From Vesta saturnalis (Eukaryota; Arthropoda; Insecta; Coleoptera; Lampyridae): a stretch of DNA of 64,000 nt. The stretch spans positions 5,859,001 to 5,923,000 of the forward strand of contig JARFJB010001987.1 of the NCBI GenBank assembly GCA_036346205.1, given 5' to 3'. The position numbers and the translations under genes are program-made. Below the pieces are notes generated by a model. It did no database searches. It was not told the DNA's origin and saw only the letters and a list, made by a program, of their open reading frames with translations. Numbering within the stretch: position 1 is the first letter of the stretch; each line of letters begins with the position of its first letter. Positions 36,050 to 47,966 of the stretch are shown here, piece after piece.

Positions 36050-36250
36050 AAGCGGAAGCGTTTCGGATACTGTTAGCTTTTCGCACTTATCTTTGTGAAA
36101 CTGTTTTTTTTTTGCTGTAGCTGCCTTAAAATCTAAATATGCAAACAAACTCCAAATACAGAAGGAGCTTAGGGTGACTATTTCAAACACTAAGCCTAAC
36201 CTAGATAAACTGTGTACTTTGAAACAGGCACATATTGGTCATTAAGCCTG
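36050..36250 (+). pseudogene. hAT transposase, C-terminal dimerisation block
   Basis: The + strand reads FRTYLCETVFF (36080-36112), then AALKSKYANKLQIQKELRVTIS (36122-36187) and KPNLDKLCTLKQAHIGH (36200-36245). This is the C-terminal hAT dimerisation signature of ZBED5-like transposases. It belongs with the pieces at 25990 and 29030 and lies just inside the right end of the same element (36390). Confidence 0.8.
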
Positions 36251-36390
36251 TACCTATCCAAGAAATACTTTGTTTTAGTGTTTCCTCTTAAATGTATTTT
36301 AAACAAATAAAGAATATGTTTTCTTCCTTATCATAAACCTTTATGTGGCGCCACCCCAAGGGGACGCGCCCCACAGTTTGAAAAACGCTG

Positions 36391-36480
36391 ATTTAGCTCA
36401 TATCTTCTTAGAGATCTTCAAAAACAAACACTTTCTAATGAATAAAGACGACCATAATAAATAAAAACTCTTTACACTTT
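36391..36480 (+). pseudogene. Penelope-like GIY-YIG end, resumed after the hAT
   Basis: Immediately right of the hAT the + strand reads LAYIFLEIFKNKHFLMNKDD, which joins to the segment ending at 25556. The inverted copy at 18640-18680 has the related end LEIFKTNK, confirming the family assignment. Confidence 0.75.
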
Positions 36481-37105
36481 TGTAACTTTCACCTTCGCCA
36501 CATAAGCGATAAATCATTTCTCGCTGATGGTATACAGGGTGATACAAATTCAAGAGTATATATGGGGAACTTGGAAACCGTAAGTGATTCGAGGTCGGTT
36601 AAATTAGGACAAAGTCGTGCATTTATGTGCTTATCCAAATGCCGTTTAAAAAATTTCAAAATTCCGAGTACTTCCGTGGGTATCCGAAAAAAACCGAAAA
36701 TTTGGAAAATAGATTTTATTTTTTTCTGTGCTTATTTCAAAAGATATTTGAAATTGGACTACACATTTACACTGCCATTTTTCTTGATCTATACAATAGT
36801 GTTAATAGCTTTATCATAAGTTACCTTTATTTCTGAAAAATTCGATACAGTAAAGAAAAGGAAATTGTAACATAGTTGGCTATGAATTTTTGATCTGTAA
36901 CCAATTTGTAAAACATTTTGTGTTTATCTTCAGATCATTACAACTTTGGGTTTTCATTTCTTTAACGTACTTCTAAATTGAAAAAATCATTAGCTTTTAA
37001 CGTCAGCATTTGAGGAGTATTTTCATGATTAACTGTTACTCTGCATAACCCATTACGACATATCCAATTAAGAAGGTTATTTGACTTTCTTACCAAATTT
37101 ATATA
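36481..37105. other. Non-coding stretch between Penelope relic and Tigger element
   Basis: No gene is recognised. A GTATACAGGGTGATAC stretch at 36531-36546 resembles the end of a DNA transposon, but no partner end was found. Confidence 0.4.
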
Positions 37106-39005
37106 CAGTAGGGCCTCGCTAATCCGGGCCCTCGGTACTTCGGTGCACGCTGTAATCCGGACAGGCAAGAGGAGAACGTGGGGGAACGACGTTCGCTGGG
37201 TAGGTGCAGGTTGCAACGTGTTAACCATTTGTTTGTAGTCACTCGTGCAGTGTTAGTTAATTTAACGCGCGTTCGCTGACAAAATGGCTCCACCGCGTAA
37301 ACATTCTACATTGTCAATAAAAGACAAATTGCGTATTATAGAAATGTTAGATAAAGGTGACAACTATGCTGCCATTGTTCGGAAGTTTGGTATAGGTAGA
37401 TCAACTGTAGACGATATAAAGAAGAACAAAGATAAAATCTTGAAGTTTGTTAGCCAAACAGAACGTGGTCCCGTGCACGAAAAACACTAAAGAAGATGCT
37501 TTGTTTACATGTTTTTGCAGCAAAGGCGATCGCATATTCCGGTAAGTGGTGATATGATTTTTGAGAAATCTCGTTATTTTTACCGCCAGATCTCCAACTC
37601 TGATATCGGATTTAATGCAAACAGGGGATGGTTAGATAAATTTAAGAAGCGCCACGGAATAAGACGTTTAAAAATAGCGGGGGGAAAGCTATCAAGTCAT
37701 GAATCTGCTATCGGACCATTTCAACAAGAAAGTTATTCAAGAAAAAAATTTAAACAGCGGAACAAGTATACAATGCCGACGAATCTGGTTTATACTGGCG
37801 ATTATTGCCTAACCATACTTTAGCCTCTGGTAATGAGCGGTCGGCGTTCGGAAGGAAAATGATGAAGATGAGAGTCACACTTATGCCTTGTGCAAATGCG
37901 CCTGGAGCCCATAGACTTCAATTGCTTGTTGTCGGAAAATCAAAAAATCCGCGGGCATTTAAATCATCACGTCTCCCAGTTTGTTACCGTGCGCAGACAA
38001 ATGCTTGGGTTACCAAAGATTTATTCCTTGAATGGTTTAATACAGAATTCGTTCCCGAGGTCCGTCGCCATCTTTGCCTCATGCAATGTTACTGTTGGAT
38101 AATTGTCCTGGCCATCCGTCAGCAGACGAACTTATATCCGAAGATGGCAATATTTTTGCAATGTTCCTGCCGCCTAAGACCACGGTGTGTATACAACCAA
38201 TGCATCAGAACGTTATACAAAGTGTGAAGATAAATTACCGCAAATCACTTTTGATTAATTTTCTTGCATCAGATAGTGAAAACCTTGTGGATTCATTAAA
38301 ATCGATAACCCTAAAGGATACAGTTTCTCTTTTGGAAGGATGTCAAAGCATCCCTAATTAAAAAATTATGGAAGAATTTGCACCCTGGATTTCTCACTGA
38401 TGATGACTTTGAACCAGAAGATGATGTGCCTTTAGCCGAGCTTTTTAATAGGTTGAGGGAGCCCAATGATCCTCAAATAAGTAAGGCAGAAGCTCAAGAA
38501 TGGGCTGCTGGTGCTGCGGACAGAGAGTTACAAAATTATGAAGTGTTAACTGATGAGGAAATTGTGCAAGCGGCAATGTGTGAGGACGACGAGCGAGATG
38601 ATGATAACAGTGAAGAAGTTGTCGCCTCCAAAAAAATTGGAAATTCCGAGGCACTGGAAGATTTAAACACTGCTTTGAAATGGGCTGAAGACAAGGAATT
38701 TGATGAGCACGACGTCAACTTAGAAACCGTGGTTTTGAAATGAAGTGCGAAAATTATAAGCAGAAGCATATTACAGAGTGTTTCAAGAAGAATTAACTTT
38801 TAGTTTTTTTTTTATTTCATGTTAAGTGCGCAAATTTCTAATTAAAAATTTCTTTCTTGTCTAAATTGACTTTAAATTTTTACTTTAATAAATGAAACCT
38901 AAGTGTATTTTATTCGTATTAAAATATTGTATACTATAATCCGGACGCCTCGATAATTCGAAAGGGGTCTTGTTTTTCCTTATCTGGATTAGCGAGGCTC
39001 TACTG
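37106..39005 (+). mobile_element. Tigger/pogo DNA transposon, complete, TA target
   Basis: The terminal inverted repeats are CAGTAGGGCCTCGCTAATCC from 37106 and the inverse of CAGTAGAGCCTCGCTAATCC ending at 39005, differing at one of the 20 positions. They are flanked by TA on both sides (37104-37105 and 39006-39007). The 1.9-kb unit holds a CENP-B/jerky-type transposase on the + strand. Size and ends fit the Tigger branch of the pogo group. Confidence 0.95.
37284..38743 (+). pseudogene. Tigger transposase (CENP-B HTH plus DDE domain), broken
   Basis: It begins MAPPRKHSTLSIKDKLRIIE at 37284, an N-terminal psq-type helix-turn-helix with AAIVRKFGIGRSTV-x-DIKK (37365-37425). An in-frame stop at 37488-37490 precedes the second, CENP-B-type DNA-binding part (SGDMIFEKSRYF and GWLDKFKKRHGI, 37545-37665). 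The DDE core follows out of frame: YNADESGLYWRLLP with the first Asp (37768-37810), MRVTLMPCANA (37868-37900) and LLLDNCPGHP with the second Asp (38080-38110). FLPPKTT-x-CIQPMHQNVI (38163-38215) lies where the third Asp is expected; the usual acidic residue reads as His-Gln-Asn here. An acidic tail ends at 38743. Four frame changes make it inactive. Confidence 0.9.
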
Positions 39006-39007
39006 TA

Positions 39008-40639
39008 TTACAATTCATTAGAAAGTGTTAAACATTAAATAAATTCGTAATAGTAATTAATTTTTTTTTTTTTGTGAGCTTCGACATTATTATTATTATT
39101 ATTATTACTATTATTATTATTATTAATAAAACATTTGGATTTAATTTTTTTCTTGATATTTAATTTATTTCTAAAATAGTTACTGTATTCATTACAAATT
39201 GTGAGGTTAAAAACTTGGTTTACCACGGAAGCATATACTTAACATAGTAATGTATATTCATGTGTATTTACATACTCAACAGCTATTACAGTTATACCTA
39301 TAGGAATAAAAAAAATCCACTTATCTTGTTTCTATTAGAATTTATTGTACATAACGTTCGCCTGCTTTAAGATAAAATAGAGTGAAGTAGAAAACAACTT
39401 AATTACGCGAATTAGACAATGTTTATCACACTGGAACGACAATTGCCGTTAACTAACATAAAACCAGTATGAAATTGCACATAATCATTTAAAAATGTAA
39501 TTAAACATTTGTGCTTGTCTGGCAATATTACGTTTAATTTGTATATTTGTAACGTTATTAGTATTTTTTTTATTTTTGACACATTTAAACTAATATTTTC
39601 TTTATGGTATAATTTTAATGAGTTTGTTCCAGTTGGTAATACAGGATGCAACACGTTCTAGATATTTTATTAATTTTTCGCATAAATAGGTACAAATTAT
39701 AAAAAATATTTATACTACTAACCTGAAATAGTACCACATCATTTCTATAAATAGTTTTATAAATGTCAATTTGATTGCGTTTAATTATAGCCTTTATTTT
39801 TCTGAATCACATATACAAGTATTAATTAAATACCCGACTAAAAAAAGTTACTTTTTTGATTAGGCTCACTTACCTGACATTACTTCGTTAACCATATTAA
39901 AACATGCAAATAACACCTGATAAGTTACTAACTCAGACAGATGAGACAATGTTAATTTAGCATTTCATTTAAAAATAAACATGTAGTAATTATAAAGCGT
40001 GTAGGTTTCTTCAATCATAATCCTATAATGCTTTTGTCTTTAAACCAAAAAAAAAAATAAATAATAATACAACATAATAAAATTATGTTTACAATCTGTT
40101 TTTTGTTGCATTATTTTTGGTTTCTTCAAAAATACATATATAAATGCAAGTATCTTTTTGCAAATTGTAAATTGCGTATTTCTCGAAAAATCAGAAACAA
40201 TATAAAAGTGTATTTTTGAAAAGATTGATTGTCATAGTAACATTATGTAATTTGTATTATTTTACGTGATACTAAAAAATAATAAGTACCTTATTTCATA
40301 TGGGTTTGGCAAGATTTTATATAACCAAAATCCACAATTTGTTTTAATGCTACGTTTATATTTTTAATTTAAAAGATCAGATTGCAATAAAAATTACAAC
40401 GAAATTAATTCAAACAAATGAAATCTAGCAGGTATAAATGGTGTAGAATAGGGGTTCAGAGATTAAGCCCTGAGTCACTCCAAACTTTTTGATGTTATCT
40501 TAGTGTCGATTAAAGTACTAGGTTAGTCAACTGTATCGATCTTTCGTGAGTTGAATAATTTCGTGAAATAAAACAGCGGAGCCTTTGGATGACTGTCAAC
40601 ATCAAACTCACGATTAAATTACAATTCGGAGTATTATAA
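39008..40639. other. 1.6 kb AT-rich non-coding region
   Basis: Apart from a short ATT run (39087-39124), there is nothing that I recognise. Confidence 0.5.
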
Positions 40640-40975
40640 GCAAATGCGAAATTATGTTACTTTTGCAATTCGTTTGGAAAAAAAACTTATATACATACAG
40701 TATAGGATTAATCAAGGTGGATATAAAACTTTGTGGAAAGATTTAGGTATAAAAAAACAGCAATCACTTTAAATACCGCCAGAACCTTATGATGTTCACA
40801 TAATTAATAATGCTTTTATAAATTCAACTAAACCTTGTTTTCCTGATAACACTGACATGATAGATTTTTACACTGCAAATACTTTTACTAATACTCCTAC
40901 TAAATTTAATTTTACCTTAGTTACAGAGTAAGAAATCACTAAAACTTGATTAGATATTAATATTAATGTGACTGC
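40640..40975 (+). pseudogene. LINE relic, endonuclease-RT linker (CR1/Jockey-group)
   Basis: The + strand reads RINQGGYKTLWKDLGIKK, then PPEPYDVHIINNAFINSTK, IDFYTANTFTNTPTKFNFTLVTE and EITKT-x-LDININVTAAKII (40705-40975). This is the usual layout of the linker between endonuclease and reverse transcriptase in this LINE group, reaching the beginning of the RT. Stops are present and the sequence then ends abruptly. It is a short dead fragment. Confidence 0.5.
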
Positions 40976-42261
40976 TGCGAAAATTATTAGATTAATTAAT
41001 GCTATCTATAGATGAGAGTTAAACAATATCTTGTAAGCAAACTGCCAAGTGTGGGAAGAGATTTAATTATATTATAATTTAGTCAGAGTATGGCACATGG
41101 TTTCCCGCTATTTGAACAAAACTAAGTGTGAACTGTAATCTGATATTTTTACAACACGCTACACTGTGAAGACATGTAGTTGTTACTATGTTGTATATAC
41201 TTCTGTGACATCTTCGAATAGTTTTAAGTGCAAAAGCTCTCTTTAACCCACATACACTTGTGGCAACCTTAAGTCTTATAATTTTGATGACTAATGGTTG
41301 TCGTTGAATGATAGTCGAGAGAATGCTATTACATTCTCGCTTTCGGTCACTACTCTTTGCAACGGGCGTAAACATATGTGGCTTATTTCTTTTGTTTGTT
41401 TACACTCGCTACAAAGAATAAATTGTAGGTTCTTTTACAATTATAAATAATTTCAAAATGCTTTAATAAAAATGTATATTTTTTTTGTGAGAACTTAAAA
41501 TGGTTACCTTTTAATTTAATTTGGGTAGTTTCAATTTGTAAAAGTATCATTCATTAACTAAAATCTATTTTACTTGCTATAAGGTTTCAGTTTGATTAAA
41601 TGAACTCGATGTTTGCCTCACCGAATTATTTGTTTACGCCGGCTAACTTGTTTATTAATAGAAATGATTATTGTTATGAATTGCCATATTTAGATTCCAT
41701 TTAATTTTCTTAAGATCTAGGTAATTTGCAACTTTATTGAAATTACTTCTTGCAGTATTAAAGCTTTCAGTATTCGTAATCGTTAATAATAAGAATAAAT
41801 CAAATCTTATTTACTATCCCCAAAACGCAAAAATGCTTTGCTTACATTAACACATAAAACACAATCCTATTATTATATTTAGTATTCTTATCATCTAAAC
41901 ATGCACAAAAGATTTCTATCAACAGTAAAGGAAATGGATTTCATTTAGCGTTGATATTTAAACACAAATTTACAGGAAAATAAAACACATATACGTTTCT
42001 ACATTGTACAGTTTGCAATCTCACTTGTCACTTTTTGAAGGACAAAGGTTCGACGATTCGTTACGATTCCACCACTCTGGAGCCGTATTCTTTTGTTCGC
42101 CCAATCTCTTCTGTGGAAACTTGTCGCTGAATTGCACAATTCCAAATTTTCCTTCCAACAATTTATTAATTCTGTGAATATTTGATGGATACCTTTATAG
42201 TTCTTAATTATCACTTTAATTGTTCAAGTTTCACTACGATCGGATGCAATATGTAAGGTGA
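40976..42261. other. 1.3 kb of unassigned sequence
   Basis: Two minus-strand open frames (98 codons at 41375-41079, 71 codons at 42214-41999) occur here, but neither shows a domain I know. They may be chance or parts of unknown repeats. Confidence 0.4.
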
Positions 42262-42564
42262 TAGGCATGTGTACTCCATGCCAGCCGGAGGTACTACCAC
42301 CCTTACCATGGGCTCCTTAATATTGGGTCTCCGATTTTCTGAGATCGGTAAGGGCTGCCGGTTACCTTTTCCTTCATCCTTAATCTATTCTCATCCTTAT
42401 TCTTCCTTCTCGCCCTCACTGTCTTCCTATTGGATTAAAAGTCCCAAATTAAAAATAAGATGGCTCTGGTTTCGATGGTAATAAATTCCGGACATAAAAT
42501 CCTACCCCATTCGGATGTCCGGAGAGCAGGGCCCAATCGACCACGGTCATCAAAAGTATCAACT

Positions 42565-43489
42565 TTCTGATTCACTATTACAACATCCGCGGTATCAGGT
42601 CTAATCTTAATGCTATTCACCAACATCTTGAATCTCGTCTGAAAGCTCCGAGTCACCCGACTTGCAATTTCCTCAATACCACCTTCACTCTAGCTTTCGA
42701 TATAAAGGAGGCGTATGTGCCTACATCAAGGACAGAATTGCTTGCAAGAGGGTTTCTTCCTTAGAAAATAAAAATTTTGACGTGATTTGGTTTAAACATT
42801 CTGGTCCTAATTTATTGAAATTCTACTGTTGCATTTATAGGTCTCCTAATGACAGTATGAAAGTTGACTATCTCCTGTCTCAGTTTCCATCTTGCGATAT
42901 CTCAATTGTAGGCGATTTCAATGTTCATAACTCTAATTGGCTTCAGTTTTCATCTACTACAAATCCTGCTGGTCATAGTGCAGAAACATTTGCTATTTCA
43001 TGTGATCTCACACAAATGATTTCTGAACCCACAAGAATCCCTGATAACCCTAACCATACTCCACATCTTCTAGATCTCTTTCTTACATCAAACCCTCTTG
43101 TTTATAAAACTTCCGTTCTTTCGCCTTTAGGTCTTTCCGGCCATTGTCTAATAGAAATCATTTCTACTGTACCTAATTCCACTGTTGTTCGCAAAACCGA
43201 TAGAACCTTGTGGTGTTTTAAGTCAGCTCGATGGAGTAATTTACGGAATTTCTTTGCAACCTTTCCATGGCGTGAATATTGTTTTAAGTCGTCCTCTTCT
43301 TCGGACATCGCTCTTTCAGTATCTGAAGTCATCCTCATGGGAATGGAGTTATACATTCCCAAAAAACAGTACCGTATAGGTCATTCACGTTCTCAACCCT
43401 GGTTCAATAAGGCTTGTGCTGATGCAATATCTTTAAACAATGAATATTACATTAAATGGAAATCTAATAAATCGGTCGACAGTCATTAG
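42565..43489 (+). pseudogene. LINE ORF2 endonuclease
   Basis: It starts with YYNIRGIRSNLNAIHQHLES (42575-42635). A deletion then removes the motif expected before HSSFRYKGGVCAYIKDRI (42685-42740). It continues in an open frame to 43489 with FYCCIYRSPND (42823-42855), DISIVGDFNVHNSNWL with the catalytic Asp (42898-42945), PHLLDLFLTSNP (43063-43100) and LSGHCLIEI, where Gly replaces the usual Asp before the catalytic His (43129-43160). It is followed by a linker with basic residues. The frame breaks before 42662 and at 43490. Confidence 0.85.
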
Positions 43490-43784
43490 AATACGTTGGT
43501 ACTAGAAATATCTGCAAAAGTGTCATCACTAAAACTAAAAAGTTGTTCGAACAACGAAAATGCAATGAACTAGCTACATCTCTTTAGGCAGTCGTAATTT
43601 TGGTCTTTAGCTAAAGCCATTAGTAAAAACTTTGCAACATCTTCATTTCCCCTGACATCTATTGACGGATCGGTAGTTGCTGATTCTGTAGACAAAGCCA
43701 ATGTCTTGTGGATTTGTTTGCATCAAACTCGTGTCTCAATGATTCTGGAAAATATGTGCCCTAGTCAACTCTTCTTCATACGTT

Positions 43785-45289
43785 ATGAAACCAATTCATT
43801 TTCGGTACAAGCTCTTGGAATCGATCATCAGTAGGCTTGATCTCAATAAGGCGTCTGGCCCAGACGGTATCCCAGCTATTGTCTTAAAGAAATGTTCCCT
43901 CGAACTAGTACCAGTCCTATCTAAGCTCTATACGATCTCTATGTCTTCTGGGAATTCCTTCATCATGGAAGTTAGCAAATGTTCAACCTATTCCCAAAAA
44001 GGCGATAAGATCGATCCTCAAACTACCGACCAATTGCCATCACTTCCATTTTGTCTAAAATCATGGAAAAAGCCATCAATCAGCAACTTCTCACGTTCCT
44101 TAAAACTAACAAACTCCTTAGTGAACCACCAATATGGGTTTAGGCAAAGTCGTTCAACAGGTGATCTTCTTTCATATGTGACCCAAGTTTGGAACAATAC
44201 AGTAGAGCAGTCCGGTGAAACAGTTGTAGTCGCTTTAGATATCTCAAAGGCATTTGACCAAGTTTGGCATAAGTGTTTACTTGCCAAACTCACCTCGTTT
44301 GGGTTAAATGATACGCTCATCAACTGGGTTTCTAGTTTCCTTAATAAAAACGAATACGTGTCGTAGTTGATGGCTTTTTCAAAAGAAGTTAGCATTAATG
44401 CGGGCGTACCACAGGGATCCGTTATAGCGCCTACACGTTTTCTGCTGTACATAAATGACCTTATTTCTTCAACAACTAACCCCATCCATTGCTTTGCTGA
44501 CGATAGCACTCTTCACTGTAGTTCACCTCAGTCTACTCATAGTGATAATCCACCTTCTATGTCAAATCAAGGAATTAAAGCTGAAATGGCAAATTCAATC
44601 AACAAAGACATTCAACGTATTCTCGAATGGGAAGCAATAATCTAATTTAATGCTTTGTGTCCGCCAAAAAGATCGATCATTTCCTGTTGTAAGTATGAAT
44701 GGCTCAGTTCTTAAGCTTTTAGACCCTATGACTCTGCACATAAAATAGGCTTTTGTACAGATCTAAGCAGTACTTTACCTCTTGACAACTGCTTCTGCTG
44801 TATAAGGCCCAAATTCGGCCTCATCTGGAATATAATTCTCACCTCTGGGTTAGTGCTCCCCAATACGGTCTCGAGATCGTTGATCGTATTCAAAAGAGAG
44901 CGATTAAGTTGATAAATTACCCGGCCTTAACTTCTCACATACTGTCCCTTGAGCATAGAACAATGGTTTCAGTTCTTTCTTTGTATTATCGTTATTATAA
45001 CGGCTATTGTGCTGCTGAATTATATTCTTTGATACCTTCTCGGCTATCTTTGCGGGAAACATCATCAGTATGCAGTACAAATCTCCACTTGGCGTACCAA
45101 ACGGGCGCAATCTACATTTTCTATACGGCTTCTAAACTCTGGAATGATCTCCCTAGTTCCTGTTTTCCTCTCGCTTATGACATGAGAAAATTTAAGGTAG
45201 CTGTTCATAGGCATCTATTGGCAATTCATTATCCCCTATCCATCCTCCTAAATATTCCTGAGTGCTTTAGCACGATAGGCCAAATTTAG
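43785..45289 (+). pseudogene. LINE ORF2 reverse transcriptase and C-terminal region
   Basis: Pieces in order: LDLNKASGPDGIPAIVLKKC (43834-43895), a frame-shifted PIPKKGDK region (43985-44010), then NHQYGFRQSRSTGDLL (44120-44170). VVALDISKAFDQVWH carries the first catalytic Asp (44228-44275), followed by GVPQGSVIAPTRFLLYINDL (44403-44463) and CFADDSTLHCS with the Asp pair (44491-44525). The C-terminal region, PNLEYNSHLW-type followed by IDRIQKRAIKLINYP, LE-x-RTMVSVLSLYYRYYNG and FYTASKLWNDLP, runs from 44810 to 45290. Stops at 44364 and 44643 and several frameshifts break it. Confidence 0.85.
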
Positions 45290-45310
45290 CCTGTTCAGGT
45301 CCACAACCAT

Positions 45311-47908
45311 AAAAAAAATCACAAACGGTTATGCTGATCGTACAAACTATTTGTTAATGCTTTGGTGTTATTCTTCTTATTTACTGATTAACCAATTTAT
45401 ATACTTTATATACTACGGTTGCTCGTGCCTCGGCAACGATCACCTTTTGGTTAGTTTCAACCAACACTAACTACCTACTTAAAGTAACTACTCACTTAAC
45501 TGCAAGTCATGTTAACAGTTCACATCCCCCCTCTACAATTCATTTATGCATTTGCGGATTGCCGCGTTTACTTTACATATTTTCTAATTAAATATGTATA
45601 TAACTTATTGAAGTAATTTCAAGAGTCTCTTATTATATTAAATAAACCTATATATCAACAACAAACAATCATGTCCCATTCTTTATAATAACACATAAAC
45701 TATAAAATATCATGTAACTGAGCGCGAAATTTAAATTTCTCAGGCACCCGTTACTAATCTGTACAACAAAGAAGCATTAGATCATGTCAGGTTGCGTTGA
45801 CGCACCCTGTATGTAGGATGTTATAATGACGTGTATTATGTGTTTTAAGTACGAGTGTATTGAGTTTGAACGAAAAAAAATTTTTTGTGTATATGCATAA
45901 TGTATGTGGGTGTATGATACGCCACTGGCAATTTAGGAGAAATATAATTCAGTGGGTAGATACGTGTATTTGAATGTTATAGAGACTTTAGTGTTGGAAT
46001 AATTAGATTTTGATGAATGTAAATGTGAAGAGAAATTTGTCGATGGGACGATCATGTATTGCTACTGTATTGCTACTGTTAGAAATGGAATGTTTGAAGA
46101 TAGATGAGTAATCTTGGTCAGAAAATGTGAAGTATAAGTGTTGAATGTTTTAGAAAATATGTAGAGAAAGATTTGGTATGTTTAAGTGTTAATTATAGAA
46201 AGTTTTGTAATGTTGTGCAATTGTTTTGAGAATATATGTATGTATATGGAATTTGAGACCTTAGACGGTACTTATTTTTGCAAATGTTGCGGAAGGAGAT
46301 CGAACGCAGGTTGGAGATAAATGTTGAAAGTTGTGTAATGGACCAGAGTGGCTACTGAATGAATGTGGTGACGAAAAATGATTTCTTCATGAAGTAATTG
46401 TAAAATTTGTAAGTAAGAACAAATATGGCGATGTATTGTAATTACACGCGTGCTTGTATAGAGGGTAGCATCTGTTGGAACTATGAAATTTTGAGTGAAT
46501 ACTATTGGAGAATATAGCGCGGAAGGAAGACATGTTTAAAGATGGATGACTGAAGGTATAAATAGGAAAGTCAGGGATTGAGTGAGAGAGTTAAGCTTTT
46601 TCGTTTTTGGCTGTTGCTCGTGGTGAATGTTGGGGAAAACGCGCGCGAGGTAGTGTGGTTTAGAATGGGTTAAGTTGGAGTTATGTTTGTGAATAATAGT
46701 GAGGCAGTAATTGTTTAAACAACTGCGTAACCCGAACCGGGGATGAATCGTAAAAGACATTCATAAATAAAACAATAATAAAATTGAGATTGAAGATAAA
46801 ATTAGCTTGTGTTTTTTTCTTCAAGAAAATAATAAGTGCGTAAGCAGATTTGAATAAAGATAACAGTTGTAACGTTAGTAGCGTCAAGTTTAGCGCGTGT
46901 TCTGGTAACGAGATTCAGTTAAAATTATTTATGGGACCACCTTTTAAGTGAACGAAGTGTTCGTTGTATATTAAGCCAATGTTTAAGTAACGTTATATGA
47001 CATTGAAAGTTTATTTGTATAAGGGACTAAATTGGTGTAAAGGTTGCTAGAATTTTTTTTAAGAGGCAACCAAATGTTTACCGTTATTACATGTTTGTGG
47101 AGAGTAATAACCTCGCATAGTGAACTATTCGAGTGCACAGAGGAATAAGTTTTGTTGGGCAGTTGTAATGTGCTTCAGGCAATTTTAAGGAGTACAAATG
47201 GACTACAAATATTCGATTTACGAGAATAAAGAAGAAAGAAAATCCAAGGATTAATGGACAATTTTAAGTAAGAAATTAGATTTAAGAATTTTAAGAACTC
47301 ATTTAAGCCCGATTATCTTTTTGTTTAGTTTATTTGCGTATAGTTGTTTAAATTATTAAGTAGTTTTCAAAGGAAGAGATAATCGTTCTTGAGTCTTATT
47401 GTATGGTTTGTTTTAGTAGTAAGAATGCAAAGTGGTATTTGGTGGTTTAACTTTCAACCACGCTGATGTAATTTATGTAGATATTTGTGTTTTTGTTTTA
47501 TTTTGTACAGGACAATATATGTATTTACCGTTGATTGTTATTCTGTTGTTTATTTAGCCAGGTATGAAACACAGTTGTAACATTTACTTAATTGGTGATC
47601 TAGTTTTGACAATTTTAAAAGTAAGCTTTGCATATTTTAATTTTCAGATTTATGAGCAACCGAAAAGGTTTTATTAGCCAGGTTGATTGCAAAATTTTTC
47701 ATGTTAGTTTATTTAACGCAGTACAATTAAAGACAAGAGTTTTGAGATATTATACAGGCACGGATGTCTATTACGATTCAGAGAGATTATTTTGAAGTAA
47801 CATTTATTAAGCCGAAGACATTGATCTTCTTTTATTTAGAATTTCAAAATTAATTACCGAATATTGGATGAAGAAATATTTTATTCAGTAATAGGTAGAA
47901 ATTTAACG

Positions 47909-47966
<58 letters not shown>

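Larger units (their letters stand above)
42262..45310 (+). mobile_element. CR1/Jockey-group LINE, nearly full length
   Basis: A 5' UTR (from about 42262, containing CTCCATGCCAGCC and CTTACCATGGGCT) is followed by endonuclease, reverse transcriptase and a C-terminal region, ending around CCATAAAAAAAATC (45308-45322). A second copy of the same 5' UTR appears at 63885-64000, which shows that the 5' end is a true family end rather than flanking DNA. ORF2 is broken in several places. Confidence 0.85.

Noticed and set aside
36531..36840. GTATACAGGGTGATAC and following sequence as a DNA transposon end
   Set aside because: CAGGGTG ends are common, but the other end and a target duplication are missing.
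41079..41375. 98-codon minus-strand frame
   Set aside because: Basic composition and some Cys, but no pattern I recognise and no supporting context.
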